From Passalora sequoiae (Eukaryota > Ascomycota > Dothideomycetes > Mycosphaerellales > Mycosphaerellaceae), in contig WSQC01000031.1 in NCBI GenBank assembly GCA_013248845.1, positions 1 to 64,000 of the forward strand: DNA of 64,000 nucleotides, written 5' to 3'. Shown piece after piece: positions 9,336 to 19,534 of the stretch (positions are counted from its first letter, which is position 1; every line of letters begins with the position of its first letter). The notes beneath the pieces are model-generated. The model did no database searches and was not told where the DNA came from. It saw nothing but the letters and a program-made list of their open reading frames with translations. The translations under genes and the position numbers were made by a program.

Positions 9336-10931
9336 CTAACCAAACGGAAAGCCCTGAGGAAAGCCTCCTTGGAATTGAAATGAGCCACCTTGAAATTTGA
9401 ACCCACCGCCGCTTCCACCTTGTCGCATGAAAACCGGTTGTCCTTGACCGTTGAAGCCAAAAGGACTGCCCTCGAACGGCGATCGCCCAGCTTGAGGATC
9501 ATTAGGATCATCTCCACGATCAAATCGTGCTTTCAGCTCGGGATCGGAAAGGACTTCGTATGCTTCGTTGATGGCCGACATTTTCTTCTGGGCTTCTTCC
9601 TTTGAAATGCCATTCTTTGCCGCCTTGTCGGGATGGTGCTGGATGGTCAGTCTACGCCATGCTTTCTTGATGTCGCGTTCATCGGCGTCTCGATCCACGC
9701 CAAGGACTTTATAGTAGTCTTTTGTTTTGCTTCGCTTGAGAAGTGTGTGAGCTTTTTGGAGCAGCTCCTGTAGTTTCTGGCTACCACCATGCTCCTCCTT
9801 GGCAGTATTGAGTGTTTTGATCGCAGGCTCGTATTCCTCTGCGTCCAGCTGCTCCTGTGCTTTCGACAAAAGTGCAGGGAGACAGGTCGGGTTGAACGTA
9901 AGTGCTTCCGCACAGTATGGTTTTGCCTTCTTGAAGTTGTTCATCTCGGTGTAGCCTTCGCAAGTCGCTTCTACAAGGTCACCGTACAGGCCATCGACAG
10001 CTTTGGGATGTATGTAACCTGCGTCTCGGTATTCCTTGATGTCGTCCTTGACCTCTTGGAGTAGTCCTGGCTCTTCTCCCTGAGGCACTAAAAGCTTGAC
10101 AGCGGAATTGTATTGACGCTTCTCCTTGAGCGTTTTGATCTTCTTCAATGTTCGATCTATCGCTTTCTGCGACTTTCGCAGTTTAGAGCACGCCTTGTTG
10201 TCCGGATCATTGTGCAGGCACTTCGATACGGTCGTTATGCCCTTATCCGTTTCGTCCAGTGAGTAAAACGTCATGGCTGCTATCTGCAGATATGGTTCCT
10301 TCAAATTGGAGTTGATCTGCAGAACATGATTGAGGTCTGCGACTGCCTCTGTGATCTCGCCCTTTTCCAGTCTGCATCTCGCTCTCCGTTGCCGTAACTC
10401 CAGAGCTGTACCCGCGACCACAATGGCAGTGCCAGCATGTGTGACACATCCCTCCCAGTCTTGACTCTTCTCTGCGTCTGCTGACAACTTTTCGGCTCCT
10501 TCTGCCTCTATCAAGTCTGCCCATTCCTGCGTCTCCTTCTTGCCCGCTGTTATGTAGTCCGCCTTGGCTGCGCTCCAGTCGGCATTCCTGCTTCGGATCT
10601 TGGCTCGTTGTGTCAACGCACCCTCGAATCCAGGTTTCAACGTAAGGACTTGGTCAAAGTCTCGACTCGCTTTCTCGTTCTTGCCGAGTGACAGGTATGT
10701 TGCACCGCGCTTGAAAATAGTGAGGTAGTTGCTGGGATCTTTCTGGATGGCGGCGTCGAAGTATGTGAGAGCATCTTGGGCTTTGCCCTGCGCCAAGTTG
10801 GCATTGGCATTCGCGATCAGCTGCGAGACCGGAAGATCTTTGTCGATGTCGGAGGGGGACAGGGCGAATGCGCCAGGTATTGTGGAAAGGCAGACAGCGC
10901 CGAGAGCCAGTGAGGATAGGCTGAACTTCAT
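9336..10931 (-). CDS. ER-lumenal DnaJ/TPR co-chaperone (P58IPK/DNAJC3 type)
   Basis: Single exon, 531 aa. It begins with a clear signal peptide (MKFSLSSLALGAVCLSTIPG, cleaved near AFA-LSP). Then come tandem tetratricopeptide repeats over residues ~30-390 (for example ALTYFDAAIQKDPSNY, ASRDFDQVLTLKPG), and a J-domain starting near residue 405 with an intact HPD at 433-435. The tail is Gly/Phe-rich (GGFKFQGGSFQFQGG) and ends FPFG without HDEL. Signal peptide, TPRs and C-terminal J-domain in this order are the DNAJC3 architecture; that protein presents unfolded clients to the Hsp70 BiP in the ER. The ATG at 10931 was chosen because it opens the signal peptide; the open frame extends 18 codons further upstream. 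Confidence 0.93.
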   Translation of the reverse strand: MKFSLSSLALGAVCLSTIPGAFALSPSDIDKDLPVSQLIANANANLAQGKAQDALTYFDAAIQKDPSNYLTIFKRGATYLSLGKNEKASRDFDQVLTLKPGFEGALTQRAKIRSRNADWSAAKADYITAGKKETQEWADLIEAEGAEKLSADAEKSQDWEGCVTHAGTAIVVAGTALELRQRRARCRLEKGEITEAVADLNHVLQINSNLKEPYLQIAAMTFYSLDETDKGITTVSKCLHNDPDNKACSKLRKSQKAIDRTLKKIKTLKEKRQYNSAVKLLVPQGEEPGLLQEVKDDIKEYRDAGYIHPKAVDGLYGDLVEATCEGYTEMNNFKKAKPYCAEALTFNPTCLPALLSKAQEQLDAEEYEPAIKTLNTAKEEHGGSQKLQELLQKAHTLLKRSKTKDYYKVLGVDRDADERDIKKAWRRLTIQHHPDKAAKNGISKEEAQKKMSAINEAYEVLSDPELKARFDRGDDPNDPQAGRSPFEGSPFGFNGQGQPVFMRQGGSGGGFKFQGGSFQFQGGFPQGFPFG

Positions 10932-11420
10932 CGTGGTGGCATGAGGTCTTGTACATAGGATTCCGAGGCGAGGCGGAGGTGTCAATGTTTATATGTGAAC
11001 AGTCATATGCGAATAGTTGTCCCATTCATGAGATTGGAATAGTTGTCCTCTTCTAGAACAAGGGTTGCACCACGAATGCAGGGTCTCAACTCGACACGAT
11101 CGCGTGGTGCCGGGATCGGAATTCGGCTGTACGTCATGGCGCGCCATACTTAGAACCATTGGATCATGACCACCAGACATGTCCGTCCATGGATAGCATT
11201 CCTTGAGCATCGAAACCATTCACCTCCTGCTTCCCTGTATTGTGCGTCGTATTGCTCTTCTCACTCGCGACGGACCGTGCCTCGACGAACCACACCCAAG
11301 CTGCGTAGAACTACCTCGATGCGAGACATGTGATAGCGTGACCTCAACAGCTGCACCCAACATCGCTGCCACAAAACGAATTGACTGTTAACGTTTTTTC
11401 ACGATCGTGCGAACCTCACA
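10932..11420. promoter_or_regulatory. divergent intergenic region (DnaJ/TPR and GH5)
   Basis: A 489-bp spacer between two divergently transcribed genes that must hold both promoters. No specific operator or TATA element stands out. Confidence 0.4.
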
Positions 11421-13718
11421 ATGCCCTCACATCGCCTTCGAATCGATGGTCAAACGTTTCGCGATACTCAGAATCGACAGATTACCCTCCACGGTATCAA
11501 CATAGCAGGAGATAGCAAGTTGCCAGCCACACCCGATGTACCTTCACATGTCAAAGAGCACTTCTTTGATGGCGACGACGTTTCGTTCGTGAATCGACCA
11601 TTTTCTCTCGCCGACGCGCACACGCACTTTGCGCGTTTGCGAAGATGGGGTTTCAACACGATACGATATATCTTCACATGGGAAGCGCTGGAGCATGCTG
11701 GACCCGGCAAATATGATGACGGATTCATAGATTTCACCATCGAGGTACTGCGAATAGCGAAAGAGTATGGCTTTTATGTGTTCATGGATCCGCACCAAGA
11801 TGTCTGGAGTAGGTTCACGGGTGGTAGTGGAGCGCCTATGTGGACCTTGTATGCATGTGGTCTTGATCCAAAGAAGTTCTTGGTTACGCAGTCCAGCTTG
11901 GTGCAGAACATGTGGCCAGAACCCTTCGAGTTCCCAAAGATGGTCTGGGCGACGAACTATACACGACTTGCTGTGCAGACCATATTCACTTTCTTCTTTG
12001 CTGGACGCGAATTTGCTCCGAAGTGTGTAATAGATGGCGTCAACATACAGGATTATCTGCAAGACCATTTTACGAACGCGTGTAAGCATATGGCTCAGAG
12101 AATCCACGATGCCGGAGACCTGCACGGCGAGACAGTGATTGGTTACGAGACTATGAATGAGCCCAATAAAGGATACTATGGACATCCCGATCTGGATAAA
12201 TTACCAAAGGAGCAGAAGCTGAAGAAGTGGACGACACCGACGGGCTTTCAGGCTATGCTGACAGGAGCTGGACGAGCCGTTGAAATCGAAACGTGGGACT
12301 TTGGCGGCCTGGGACCTTACAAGAGTGGAACAGAACTGCTTGACCCAAAGGGCACCACTACCTGGCTCGATCCATCAACGTGGGACGATACGAAATATGG
12401 ATGGCAGCGAAGTCCCCAATGGAAGCTCGGAGAGTGTATCTGGGCACAGCATGGTGTTTGGGATCCTGCGAAAGACGAGTTGTTACGACCGCAATACTTC
12501 TTAAAGCATCCGAAGACCGGCGAAAAGCTCGATCAGGAGACTTGGACGAACAACAACTACATGGATTTCTACAAACGATATATGAAAGCCATACGCAGTG
12601 TATGGTCAGAAAGCTTTCTTCTAATGCAACCCGCGCCGTTTGAAATCCCTCCAGTCATTAAGGGCACAGAAGAGGGCGATGATAAGAATATGATCTTCGC
12701 TTCGCACTTCTACGACGGCATCACACTTATCACCAAGAAGTGGAACAAAGTCTGGAATGTCGATGTTCTTGGCGTGCTACGTGGTAGATACTCCTCACCA
12801 GCATTTGCGATCAAGCTTGGCGAGACTGCCATACGGAATTGCTTCAAGGATCAGCTTGCAGCGATACGCCAAGAAGCAGTCGATAATATGGGTGTCCACC
12901 CCTCTCTGTACACTGAGATAGGCATCCCTTACGATATGGACGACAAGTATGCATACAAGACCGGCGACTACAGCTCACAATCGGCAGCCATCGACGCAAA
13001 CTTTTTCGCAGTGGAAGGAAGTGGTGCGCAAGGCATGACCTGGTGGGTGTACACAGCATGCAACAGCCACTACTGGGGAGATCAGTGGAATGGGGAAGAC
13101 TTATCGCTCTACTGCACTGAAGACAAGTCGCTCCCTGCGCCCTCGTATGCCGTTGACAATGGCAGCAAATTGTCCCTCGACCCATCGAGCCCTTCGTATT
13201 CAGAGTCGCAATCGCAGAACGAGCCTGTAACACCGGGCAGTCTGCAGAGGACTCTCTCGATAGATGGCATGGAGACCACTATCCGCGAAGAAAGAAAAGG
13301 CTATCGTGCTGCAGAGGCATATATCCGACCTAACCCTGTCATGGTCCATGGTACAATTCAGAACTACGGGTTCGATCTCAAGAACTGCACTTTCAGCCTT
13401 GACCTCACCGCCCCATCTCCCACCCCAGCAGATCATCCCACAGAAATTTTCTTGCCCGAGTATCACTTTCCACAGAATGACAGCAGGACAAGCGTCGTAG
13501 CTTCCGGTGGGAAGTGGGAAATCAGAGTGATCGATGTCGGACCCGAAAGCGAAGCTGCAACGCAACAGGTGCTCAGATGGTGGCATGGCGAAGGAGAACA
13601 GAAGATCAAAATCAATGGTGCGAAGAGGAAGCGAGGGCAGGTCGGCGATGCTGAGGTCGGTGCGCCACCTGAGGACTCGTATCTGGAGACTTACACGAAG
13701 AATTGTATTGTCATGTAA
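11421..13718 (+). CDS. EGH1: GH5 beta-glucosidase of the Egh1/EGCrP2 (ergosteryl-beta-glucosidase) type
   Basis: Single exon, 765 aa, about the length of yeast Egh1. The N-terminus carries the GH5 opening (TLHGINIAGDSKLP) followed by NTIRYIFTWEALE and DPHQDVWSRFTGGSGAP. Candidate acid/base Glu247 lies in YETMNEPNKGYYG and nucleophile Glu499 in LYTEIGIPYD. The MTWWVYTACNSHYWGDQWNG strand is typical of this subfamily. Members hydrolyse ergosteryl glucoside or glucosylceramide on the cytosolic side of membranes (established for Cryptococcus EGCrP proteins and yeast Egh1). There is no signal peptide. The protein ends C-I-V-M, a textbook CaaX box, after a basic stretch (INGAKRKRGQ), suggesting prenyl anchoring. 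Divergent from the DnaJ/TPR gene. Confidence 0.93.
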   Translation: MPSHRLRIDGQTFRDTQNRQITLHGINIAGDSKLPATPDVPSHVKEHFFDGDDVSFVNRPFSLADAHTHFARLRRWGFNTIRYIFTWEALEHAGPGKYDDGFIDFTIEVLRIAKEYGFYVFMDPHQDVWSRFTGGSGAPMWTLYACGLDPKKFLVTQSSLVQNMWPEPFEFPKMVWATNYTRLAVQTIFTFFFAGREFAPKCVIDGVNIQDYLQDHFTNACKHMAQRIHDAGDLHGETVIGYETMNEPNKGYYGHPDLDKLPKEQKLKKWTTPTGFQAMLTGAGRAVEIETWDFGGLGPYKSGTELLDPKGTTTWLDPSTWDDTKYGWQRSPQWKLGECIWAQHGVWDPAKDELLRPQYFLKHPKTGEKLDQETWTNNNYMDFYKRYMKAIRSVWSESFLLMQPAPFEIPPVIKGTEEGDDKNMIFASHFYDGITLITKKWNKVWNVDVLGVLRGRYSSPAFAIKLGETAIRNCFKDQLAAIRQEAVDNMGVHPSLYTEIGIPYDMDDKYAYKTGDYSSQSAAIDANFFAVEGSGAQGMTWWVYTACNSHYWGDQWNGEDLSLYCTEDKSLPAPSYAVDNGSKLSLDPSSPSYSESQSQNEPVTPGSLQRTLSIDGMETTIREERKGYRAAEAYIRPNPVMVHGTIQNYGFDLKNCTFSLDLTAPSPTPADHPTEIFLPEYHFPQNDSRTSVVASGGKWEIRVIDVGPESEAATQQVLRWWHGEGEQKIKINGAKRKRGQVGDAEVGAPPEDSYLETYTKNCIVM

Positions 13719-14803
13719 GGTCAAGCACATCAGTCAAAGGGTATGAGCCCGTTGCTCAGGCCGGAACTCATATATTCAGCTGTATAGCCTATCCCCTGGT
13801 TCGAGTTATGCCTAATCTTGCCGCGAGCCTCAAAATGCCTTCTAATCAGCCAGCTGGGCAAAGATTCGAGTCAAAAAATTCTCCAACGGCATTGCATCAG
13901 ATGTCCTTGCCGGTTCGAATATACTCGTATGACAAACATCGCGCATCACACGCGTTCAACGTCCTTGTCCAGAACATGCAGCTAGATATGAGAGACCAGT
14001 GGTGGTATGAACTCAGAATAGGCTCAGGCTATCGTGTGAGATCCGATGTCTTGCCTGCATCCCTTGTCCAATGTCCTAGACCATTCCTGTAAATTCATCG
14101 AGACAGCGCTTGAATAGTCGACATGTAGATAGAACGACATGCTCCGCAAGTTCTCTAGATCACCTCACTGAACACGGCAGCTGCACATCCACTGCGTGTC
14201 TAAGACAATCACGATCGAGCTGCTAGCAGTACACTACCGTGCAGGATCGTCCATGCTCGAGGCCTCCACAGCTAGCAAACGAAGAGTCCGTCCCTCCTCT
14301 CTCTTTTTGTATTAGTTGAGGGCTTGGTTGGACGGGTGGGGTTCTGGTGTGGTGTGTGCAGCAGGGAGTTGTGGTGCTTGAGGATATGGTGCGGATTATG
14401 GGAAGTCGATGTGACAGATGTCGATTGAGAGTTCTGGGGACGCACATGAGTGATTGCTGAGCTCAGCTTGACATGGTGAAAGGTTTCAAGCTCGCGTCGT
14501 TGGCATATTCATCGCGATCTTTGCTGCGTCGTTTCGTTGCGTTCAGGTTCTGGTCTTCGGCTGAGCATCCCTGCATGTCATGCGACATTCAGTGGAGTGG
14601 CTATGTATATGGGATGTGCAACGATGAGCGCAATCTTGAGGTCTTCCGTTGATACTCTTCATTATCATTACTACATAGTCTGTCATGACCTTTTCTAGAC
14701 GCTACTTAACGACCAAATGCGTCTTGTCTCATCTTCCATCGTATATTACCTGTTGCGCGACTGTGCCTATCCCGCTAAATTGAAACACAACCATGAGATC
14801 CCA
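13719..14803. other. intergenic, 1.1 kb
   Basis: Several short frames on both strands show no domain or biased composition. It contains the 3' flanks of the convergent GH5 and GPI-protein genes. No RNA gene found. Confidence 0.5.
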
Positions 14804-15559
14804 TCACATCGCCCAGGCGACAGCGGCAAACACAACCGCCAACACTCCACTAGCCAACCTCGCCGCAGGAGCCGCACCAGTATACGGGATGACACTGTTT
14901 GTCGGCCCGGCGACTCCAGTAGAGTAGGTCCCCGTAGGCATGACCGTCATCGTAGCATTACCCGCACCAGATGGAAGAAGTCCGCTGCATAGTCCGTTGT
15001 TACAAGTATTGTAAGCACACTGCGCATTACTCGAGCAAGCAGCGTTGAAATTGCCACATCGGGCAATCAGGCCAGCATTAGAAGCCCAGCATTGGACGCC
15101 CGAGACGCATTGGTTGGCACTTCCAGACTTTGTGGCATCACATTCGGCGCCTAGTGGTAGAGAGCCTGCTGGAGCTGTGATTGTACTTGATGGGGCGCCG
15201 GAGTATGAGGCGGTCGACGAGCCTGTGATTGTGGCTGTTGCGCAGGCTGAAGACGACGAGGGGAGAAGGCCGTTGCACAGGCCTTGTGCTGTGTTGCAGG
15301 TGTTGAAGGCGCATTGCTGGTCTGATGTGCATGAGGCTTGGAAGTTCCCGCAGATTGTCTGCAGCATGGAGTTTACGGCGTAGCAGTCGGCACCTAGAGC
15401 GCATTGATCGACATTGGGAACGCAGACTGCGCCGATTGGCTTCACGGCGCCGATGCTCGTGGTCGTGGTTGATGCGGAACTGCTGACGGGTGTGCTGGCG
15501 TACGACTGAGCGTAGGCGGAGGATGCTGCTGTAAGCAGGGAAAGGGCTTTGTAGTGCAT
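14804..15559 (-). CDS. GPI-anchored cysteine-rich cell-surface protein with a duplicated domain
   Basis: Single exon, 251 aa. Signal peptide at residues 1-18 (MHYKALSLLTAASSAYAQS), a Ser/Thr linker, then two copies of a ~50-residue module with eight cysteines each (first around residues 43-93, second around 130-185), both containing C-G-N-F, C-A-[FY]-N-T-C and L-L-P-S. A Ser/Thr/Pro linker separates them. The C-terminus is a hydrophobic tail (LASGVLAVVFAAVAWAM) preceded by small residues, typical of GPI addition. A secreted, wall- or membrane-attached protein is therefore likely; no enzyme motif is visible. Homologous tandem modules suggest internal duplication. Role unknown; adhesion, wall structure or host interaction are all possible. 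Confidence 0.8.
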   Translation of the reverse strand: MHYKALSLLTAASSAYAQSYASTPVSSSASTTTTSIGAVKPIGAVCVPNVDQCALGADCYAVNSMLQTICGNFQASCTSDQQCAFNTCNTAQGLCNGLLPSSSSACATATITGSSTASYSGAPSSTITAPAGSLPLGAECDATKSGSANQCVSGVQCWASNAGLIARCGNFNAACSSNAQCAYNTCNNGLCSGLLPSGAGNATMTVMPTGTYSTGVAGPTNSVIPYTGAAPAARLASGVLAVVFAAVAWAM

Positions 15560-16508
15560 TCTGTCGGGTTCTGGTATGAGAGCTACGAAGCACGATTGAT
15601 GCGGACTAATGGTGTAGAGCAAATATATTCACTGAAGTAGGAGGATGCCTTGTACTGTGATCTTGGAAGGCTATCGAACGAGTGGTGATGCCGCTGCAGT
15701 TGATGAGCAAGAATAAAGGGAGCAATAGCATACCTTTATACACATTCACAAGATCGAAGTGTAGCTCTTGTGTCTCAAGGCTGGCTAAGCGAGTAAGACT
15801 TGGCGTCCGTATCCTATACTTGCCAGCCTCTCTATTCGCGAGCAGCACGACGCTGTGACCATTCTTTACAGACTCGGCTATGGCCACTGCGTCAGTGAGG
15901 AGTTGTGCAGTACACGCTCTCAGCCATGAGACTGAAACGCTTGCTATTCTTAGCATACTAGTGTCACCTAATTGCACCGCCATCTCAATCAATATCACGG
16001 GCAAAGAAGTTTTAAGCTTTCGCTTGCATCAACGCCACCGCGCCGCCTTGTTTTGGACGATGCGACACGACGCAACATCACGAGTCGACATGCTTGCACT
16101 TCAGCTGTCCTCTGCAGCGCCATAACATCGTATTGATGCAGCGGCCAGCCGCTCATTGACGCTGACCCTGCCATGTGCTCATCTTCTTCTCGCGGTTCTG
16201 CGTGTTGCAGGTGTGCGGTTTTTTCAGAAGCTGGTGCCGTCTTCATAGTGCTCTGATGTGCGCCATGCCCATAGGGATCACTCGTAGCGAAGCTTTACAT
16301 GATATCCACCGGCTTGCTACACCACAGCGTGTCATCGGTTGCATCATGCGTTGTGAGCGATGAGATGTCAAGCTAAAATGTGAAGTTCGAGCAAGCGCAC
16401 ATAAATGCTGGTCAAAGTTTCGGCATGATTGCGCCGAAGCTCCGACGGCCCTGGGCCTTCACATGAAATCATAGATGTCTGGATGTATTCTCTTTCTGTT
16501 TACATACA
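15560..16508. other. intergenic, 0.95 kb
   Basis: Contains promoters of the GPI-type gene (minus) and COX20 (plus). Frames here lack domains. Nothing else supported. Confidence 0.5.
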
Positions 16509-17194
16509 ATGGCAGACGATACCCGGCAGTCACCTCAAAATCCTGGCGCGATCCAAGAAGACCTTTCCAAAGATGCTCTTACGGTGCATCCTGAGAACAA
16601 GCCGTTCCAAGGTCAACAATGGGCGGTACAAAACGGCAAAACTATGCCATACAAGCCTCCCGAGAATGCGAATTTGATGCCCGGAGGCACCCAACATACG
16701 GCTGGAGGTCAGGTACCCGAGGTCAATCTGTACAATGCACTGCATGTTGGAGCGCCCATTACGGAGATACATAAAAGGCCTTGCGTGCGGGACAGCTTCT
16801 TGACCGGCATTGGCGCAGGCTTTGCGATTGGCGGCGGCAGAGCAGTTTTCGGAGGTAGGACATTGCGGCCGCGTAATGCTCAGATGTCGGAGACTGACAA
16901 GTGTTCACAGCACCTATATTCAAGGCCTGCAGTTGGGCAGTCGGCGCCTTTGTGGTCGTGTCCGGAGTTCAGTATCAGTTTTGTCTGCATAAAAGACAAG
17001 CTGAGAAGGAGGGCATGATGCGCGCTGTTGAGATCTTGAATCGTAAAGAGATGGAGAAGAAGGCAAGGGAACAGAGGAAAGAGCAGATGCGAGATGAGAG
17101 ACGGCAGGCCAAGGAGAAGGAGCAGGATGCACAATTTGCAGCATTGAATATGGCAAGGTCAGAAGGTGGAAAGTCATGGTGGAAGTTCTGGTAG
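16509..17194 (+). CDS. COX20: cytochrome c oxidase assembly protein Cox20
   Basis: Inner-membrane chaperone of newly made Cox2. Two exons, 16509-16854 and 16911-17194, with a 56-nt intron (16855-16910; GTAGGA donor, CTGAC branch, CACAG acceptor), give 209 aa. The family signature follows the Pro-rich N-terminal tail: RPCVRDSFLTGIGAGFAIGG, with two hydrophobic segments (residues ~99-116 and ~119-140, the second ACSWAVGAFVVVSGVQYQFC) joined by a short loop that spans the splice. A long basic/acidic helix follows (many Glu-Lys-Arg, residues ~145-195), ending SWWKFW. The exon join restores the helix-loop-helix expected for Cox20, which supports the intron. Confidence 0.9.
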
Positions 17195-17720
17195 CGATGG
17201 ACATTGAACAGGACACCGCGATTCACCAGTTGTAACAATATGGTTCTCGACTTCGTTCGCATGTAGTAAGTACGAACCGTTCTGCAACACAAATCACGGG
17301 ATTGGGGTCGAGGAGTAGCAAGATATGTCGAAATGTATATCTCCGCCGCGTTCATTTCATGGCCGTTATGCCCTGGGCCGGTGATAGCTGACAGCCAAGT
17401 GGCAGTGGCGCAGCATATCTTTGCTGAACGTCAGTCCGCCTTGTCCGACATCACTATCGACCTGACCAAGCGCAATCGATCCAAGTAAACATCCATAGCC
17501 CGGCAGCGATACTACGTCGACTTCGTCATGGGGCCAATTTTTCGATTGTCAGCGCCGCAAGAGAATCTCATGCTTTGTCGATCCAGCAGTTGCTCCTGGG
17601 GAACCGGCACTACAAAGTCCTGCAGTTGGTAGACCATCAAGGCCGACTACTGCGAGCAAACAGACGGTGTGAATACGACCTAATAGTCAGAGGCGCGTCC
17701 GCCGCCTCTGTTCCTAAAGG
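17195..17720. other. intergenic, possible relic sequence
   Basis: No intact frame of note. The right part may be upstream decay of the adjoining pseudogene, because short coding-like runs appear in several frames. Confidence 0.4.
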
Positions 17721-18047
17721 CTGATCCTCCTCGAGTACGAGTCCTGCTTCTATGCCAAAGACGCTGGCCTCACCTTATGAGTTGCGCGCGCAGTCAACAG
17801 CCTGCGACAAGTCAACGACAGGAAGTTGATTCGAAGTCCTGGCAGTAGTCTTACAAACCAACTAACCCTTAAAGAGTCAGGGTACTCACGAGAATCGTTC
17901 TGCTTCTGCTATTATCCAGGAGACTGGCTCCTGTACGACCAATGAAGGCAACTCGAACTCGAACGACTTCAAGCATACACCTTCGAACGCCACAAACTAT
18001 GCACAAATGAGAAGGGATCCTTCATGGTCTACACGAGCTCCCAATAA
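17721..18047 (+). pseudogene. decayed coding relic with two in-frame TGA codons
   Basis: A single frame of 109 codons reads as ordinary protein, rich in Tyr, Leu and Arg, broken only by TGA at 17778 and 17943 and ending at TAA 18045. Coding-like runs include LILLEYESCFYAKDAG, ESFCFCYYPGDWLLYD and RQLELERLQAYTFERHKL. TGA in place of CGA or TGG is the expected product of C-to-T or G-to-A mutation. No family is recognised. The relic lies 85 bp upstream of a tRNA gene. Confidence 0.5.
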
Positions 18048-18132
18048 CACAAACCCACCAGTTCATTCACCGACGCTACCTAAATATACAAGCTCCCCAT
18101 CACCGTCCCCATCAACAACCCACCACGACTCC

Positions 18133-18281
18133 GGGCATTTGGCGCAGTGGTAGCGCGTCTGCTTCGCAAGGGATCGGTCCGACGTGACACACCCTAGTAC
18201 TTCATCACCAGGTCCTCAAAAAACCTGTGCTGCATGGAGTCCGTTTGCAGAAGGTCGTCAGTTCAAGCCTGACAATGTCCA
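18133..18281 (+). tRNA. tRNA-Ala (anticodon CGC) with a 77-nt intron
   Basis: Acceptor GGGCATT pairs with AATGTCC (discriminator A at 18281). D-arm GCGC-AGTGGTA-GCGC; anticodon stem TCTGC/GCAGA; loop TTCGCA..T with CGC at 18165-18167; variable AGGTC; T-arm GTCAG-TTCAAGC-CTGAC. The intron occupies 18169-18245, exactly between positions 37 and 38. All stems are fully paired, and the third acceptor pair is the G-U alanine identity element. The intron is long for a fungal nuclear tRNA. Confidence 0.9.
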
Positions 18282-19534
18282 TATCTTGGCTTTGGATGCC
18301 GGGATTTTTTTGCTTTTTGGTGGGTTATTAGCGAAGGTATGATGCTGCGAATACTCGACTCGAAGGTGTTGCTAGGAGTTTCTGGAATGTGCTGGCGGTA
18401 GGGAGACCTAGAGGGTTGTGAGATCTGGCGAGCAGAGCCTATTTGTATTATGTAAGCTTGGAAATGCTGTTGGGTTGATTGGACGTCTTGCTAAATGGAC
18501 CAGCTGCAACTATTATGCCTTCGCGCAGCAGAGACCAATTCCAATTGAGGGTCTAGCAGAAGCAAGCGCACGCTACGGCTGCACGTAACGCTGTCTCCAA
18601 TACTAATGGGCTCTCGGAGGATATCATGCCGCACTTGCCCTGTCGGGACATTCTTGTCTTGCAGCATGTCTGTAACCAATAGCATTCGTCATTTTGGAAC
18701 ACCTTCGCTTCAAAAGAGGCTCTGTCTGCGACACTCAGTGATCCGCCTCTGCAACCCAGCGTACAGCATATGGATATTGACATTCTTCAAGACAGCACCG
18801 CATACGCCGCTACCTCCATCCAACCGAATCTATGCTTAGCAGGTCAAAACGTGAAGAAGCAATGGAGGGATGTCTGACCAGCTCCAATCCATTATCACCC
18901 GCACGCTTCCCGCTAAGTAATCTACCCTGTGATCCAGCCTTTGGTCGCCACGATACCGAATTGGATCCCGGCATCTATCTCAGCGCCCAGATCACGATGG
19001 TTCCATCACTCCAGCAGCCAGACCGCCAAAGACAGCCAGGAATGCGTTGGAACCGCATGCAAGCTGACGATGCATGTTTGTCACGGAAATACGGTCCTTA
19101 CTCACCCTCAAATTGCGACTTCTCGAAAGCACTCTCGCTTGTTCGAAGTACTCCCCAAGCACTGGGCTTAGAATCATCAGGTGAGGCTATCGGTGAAAGT
19201 CTCGTGTACCAACACTTGTTACGGGGCTTTCCAGTGTCCGATGACGCACCCATTCTCGAACCTGCAAGAATATGACAAACAGCGCAGACGTATCCTGAGA
19301 GCTTGGATTGGGGATAGGGCAGTCACGGAAAGAGATATGGAATGCACTCCTAAATTCAAGTCGCGGCTTTGAAACTGGCCCGACAGAATCTGTTGTAGTG
19401 CTCGCAGTCGATGCATGAGACAGTCTTGATTTTGTTTGAATTACGTACTAATTAGTTTGAACATCTTCAGTTAATCAATATGTACTAAGCACATCGACAG
19501 CGGAGCGTGACCTATTATCCCGACATCGAACATC
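18282..19534. other. intergenic, 1.25 kb
   Basis: A 147-codon plus-strand frame (18832-19275) and several minus-strand frames lack recognisable domains and overlap each other. I do not support a gene. The AT-rich stretch around 19430-19490 likely serves 3'-end formation of the MFS gene on the minus strand. Confidence 0.45.

Noticed and set aside
18832..19275. 147-codon plus-strand frame between the tRNA and the MFS gene
   Set aside because: No signal, domain or homologous feel, and overlapping minus-strand frames of similar quality; likely chance.
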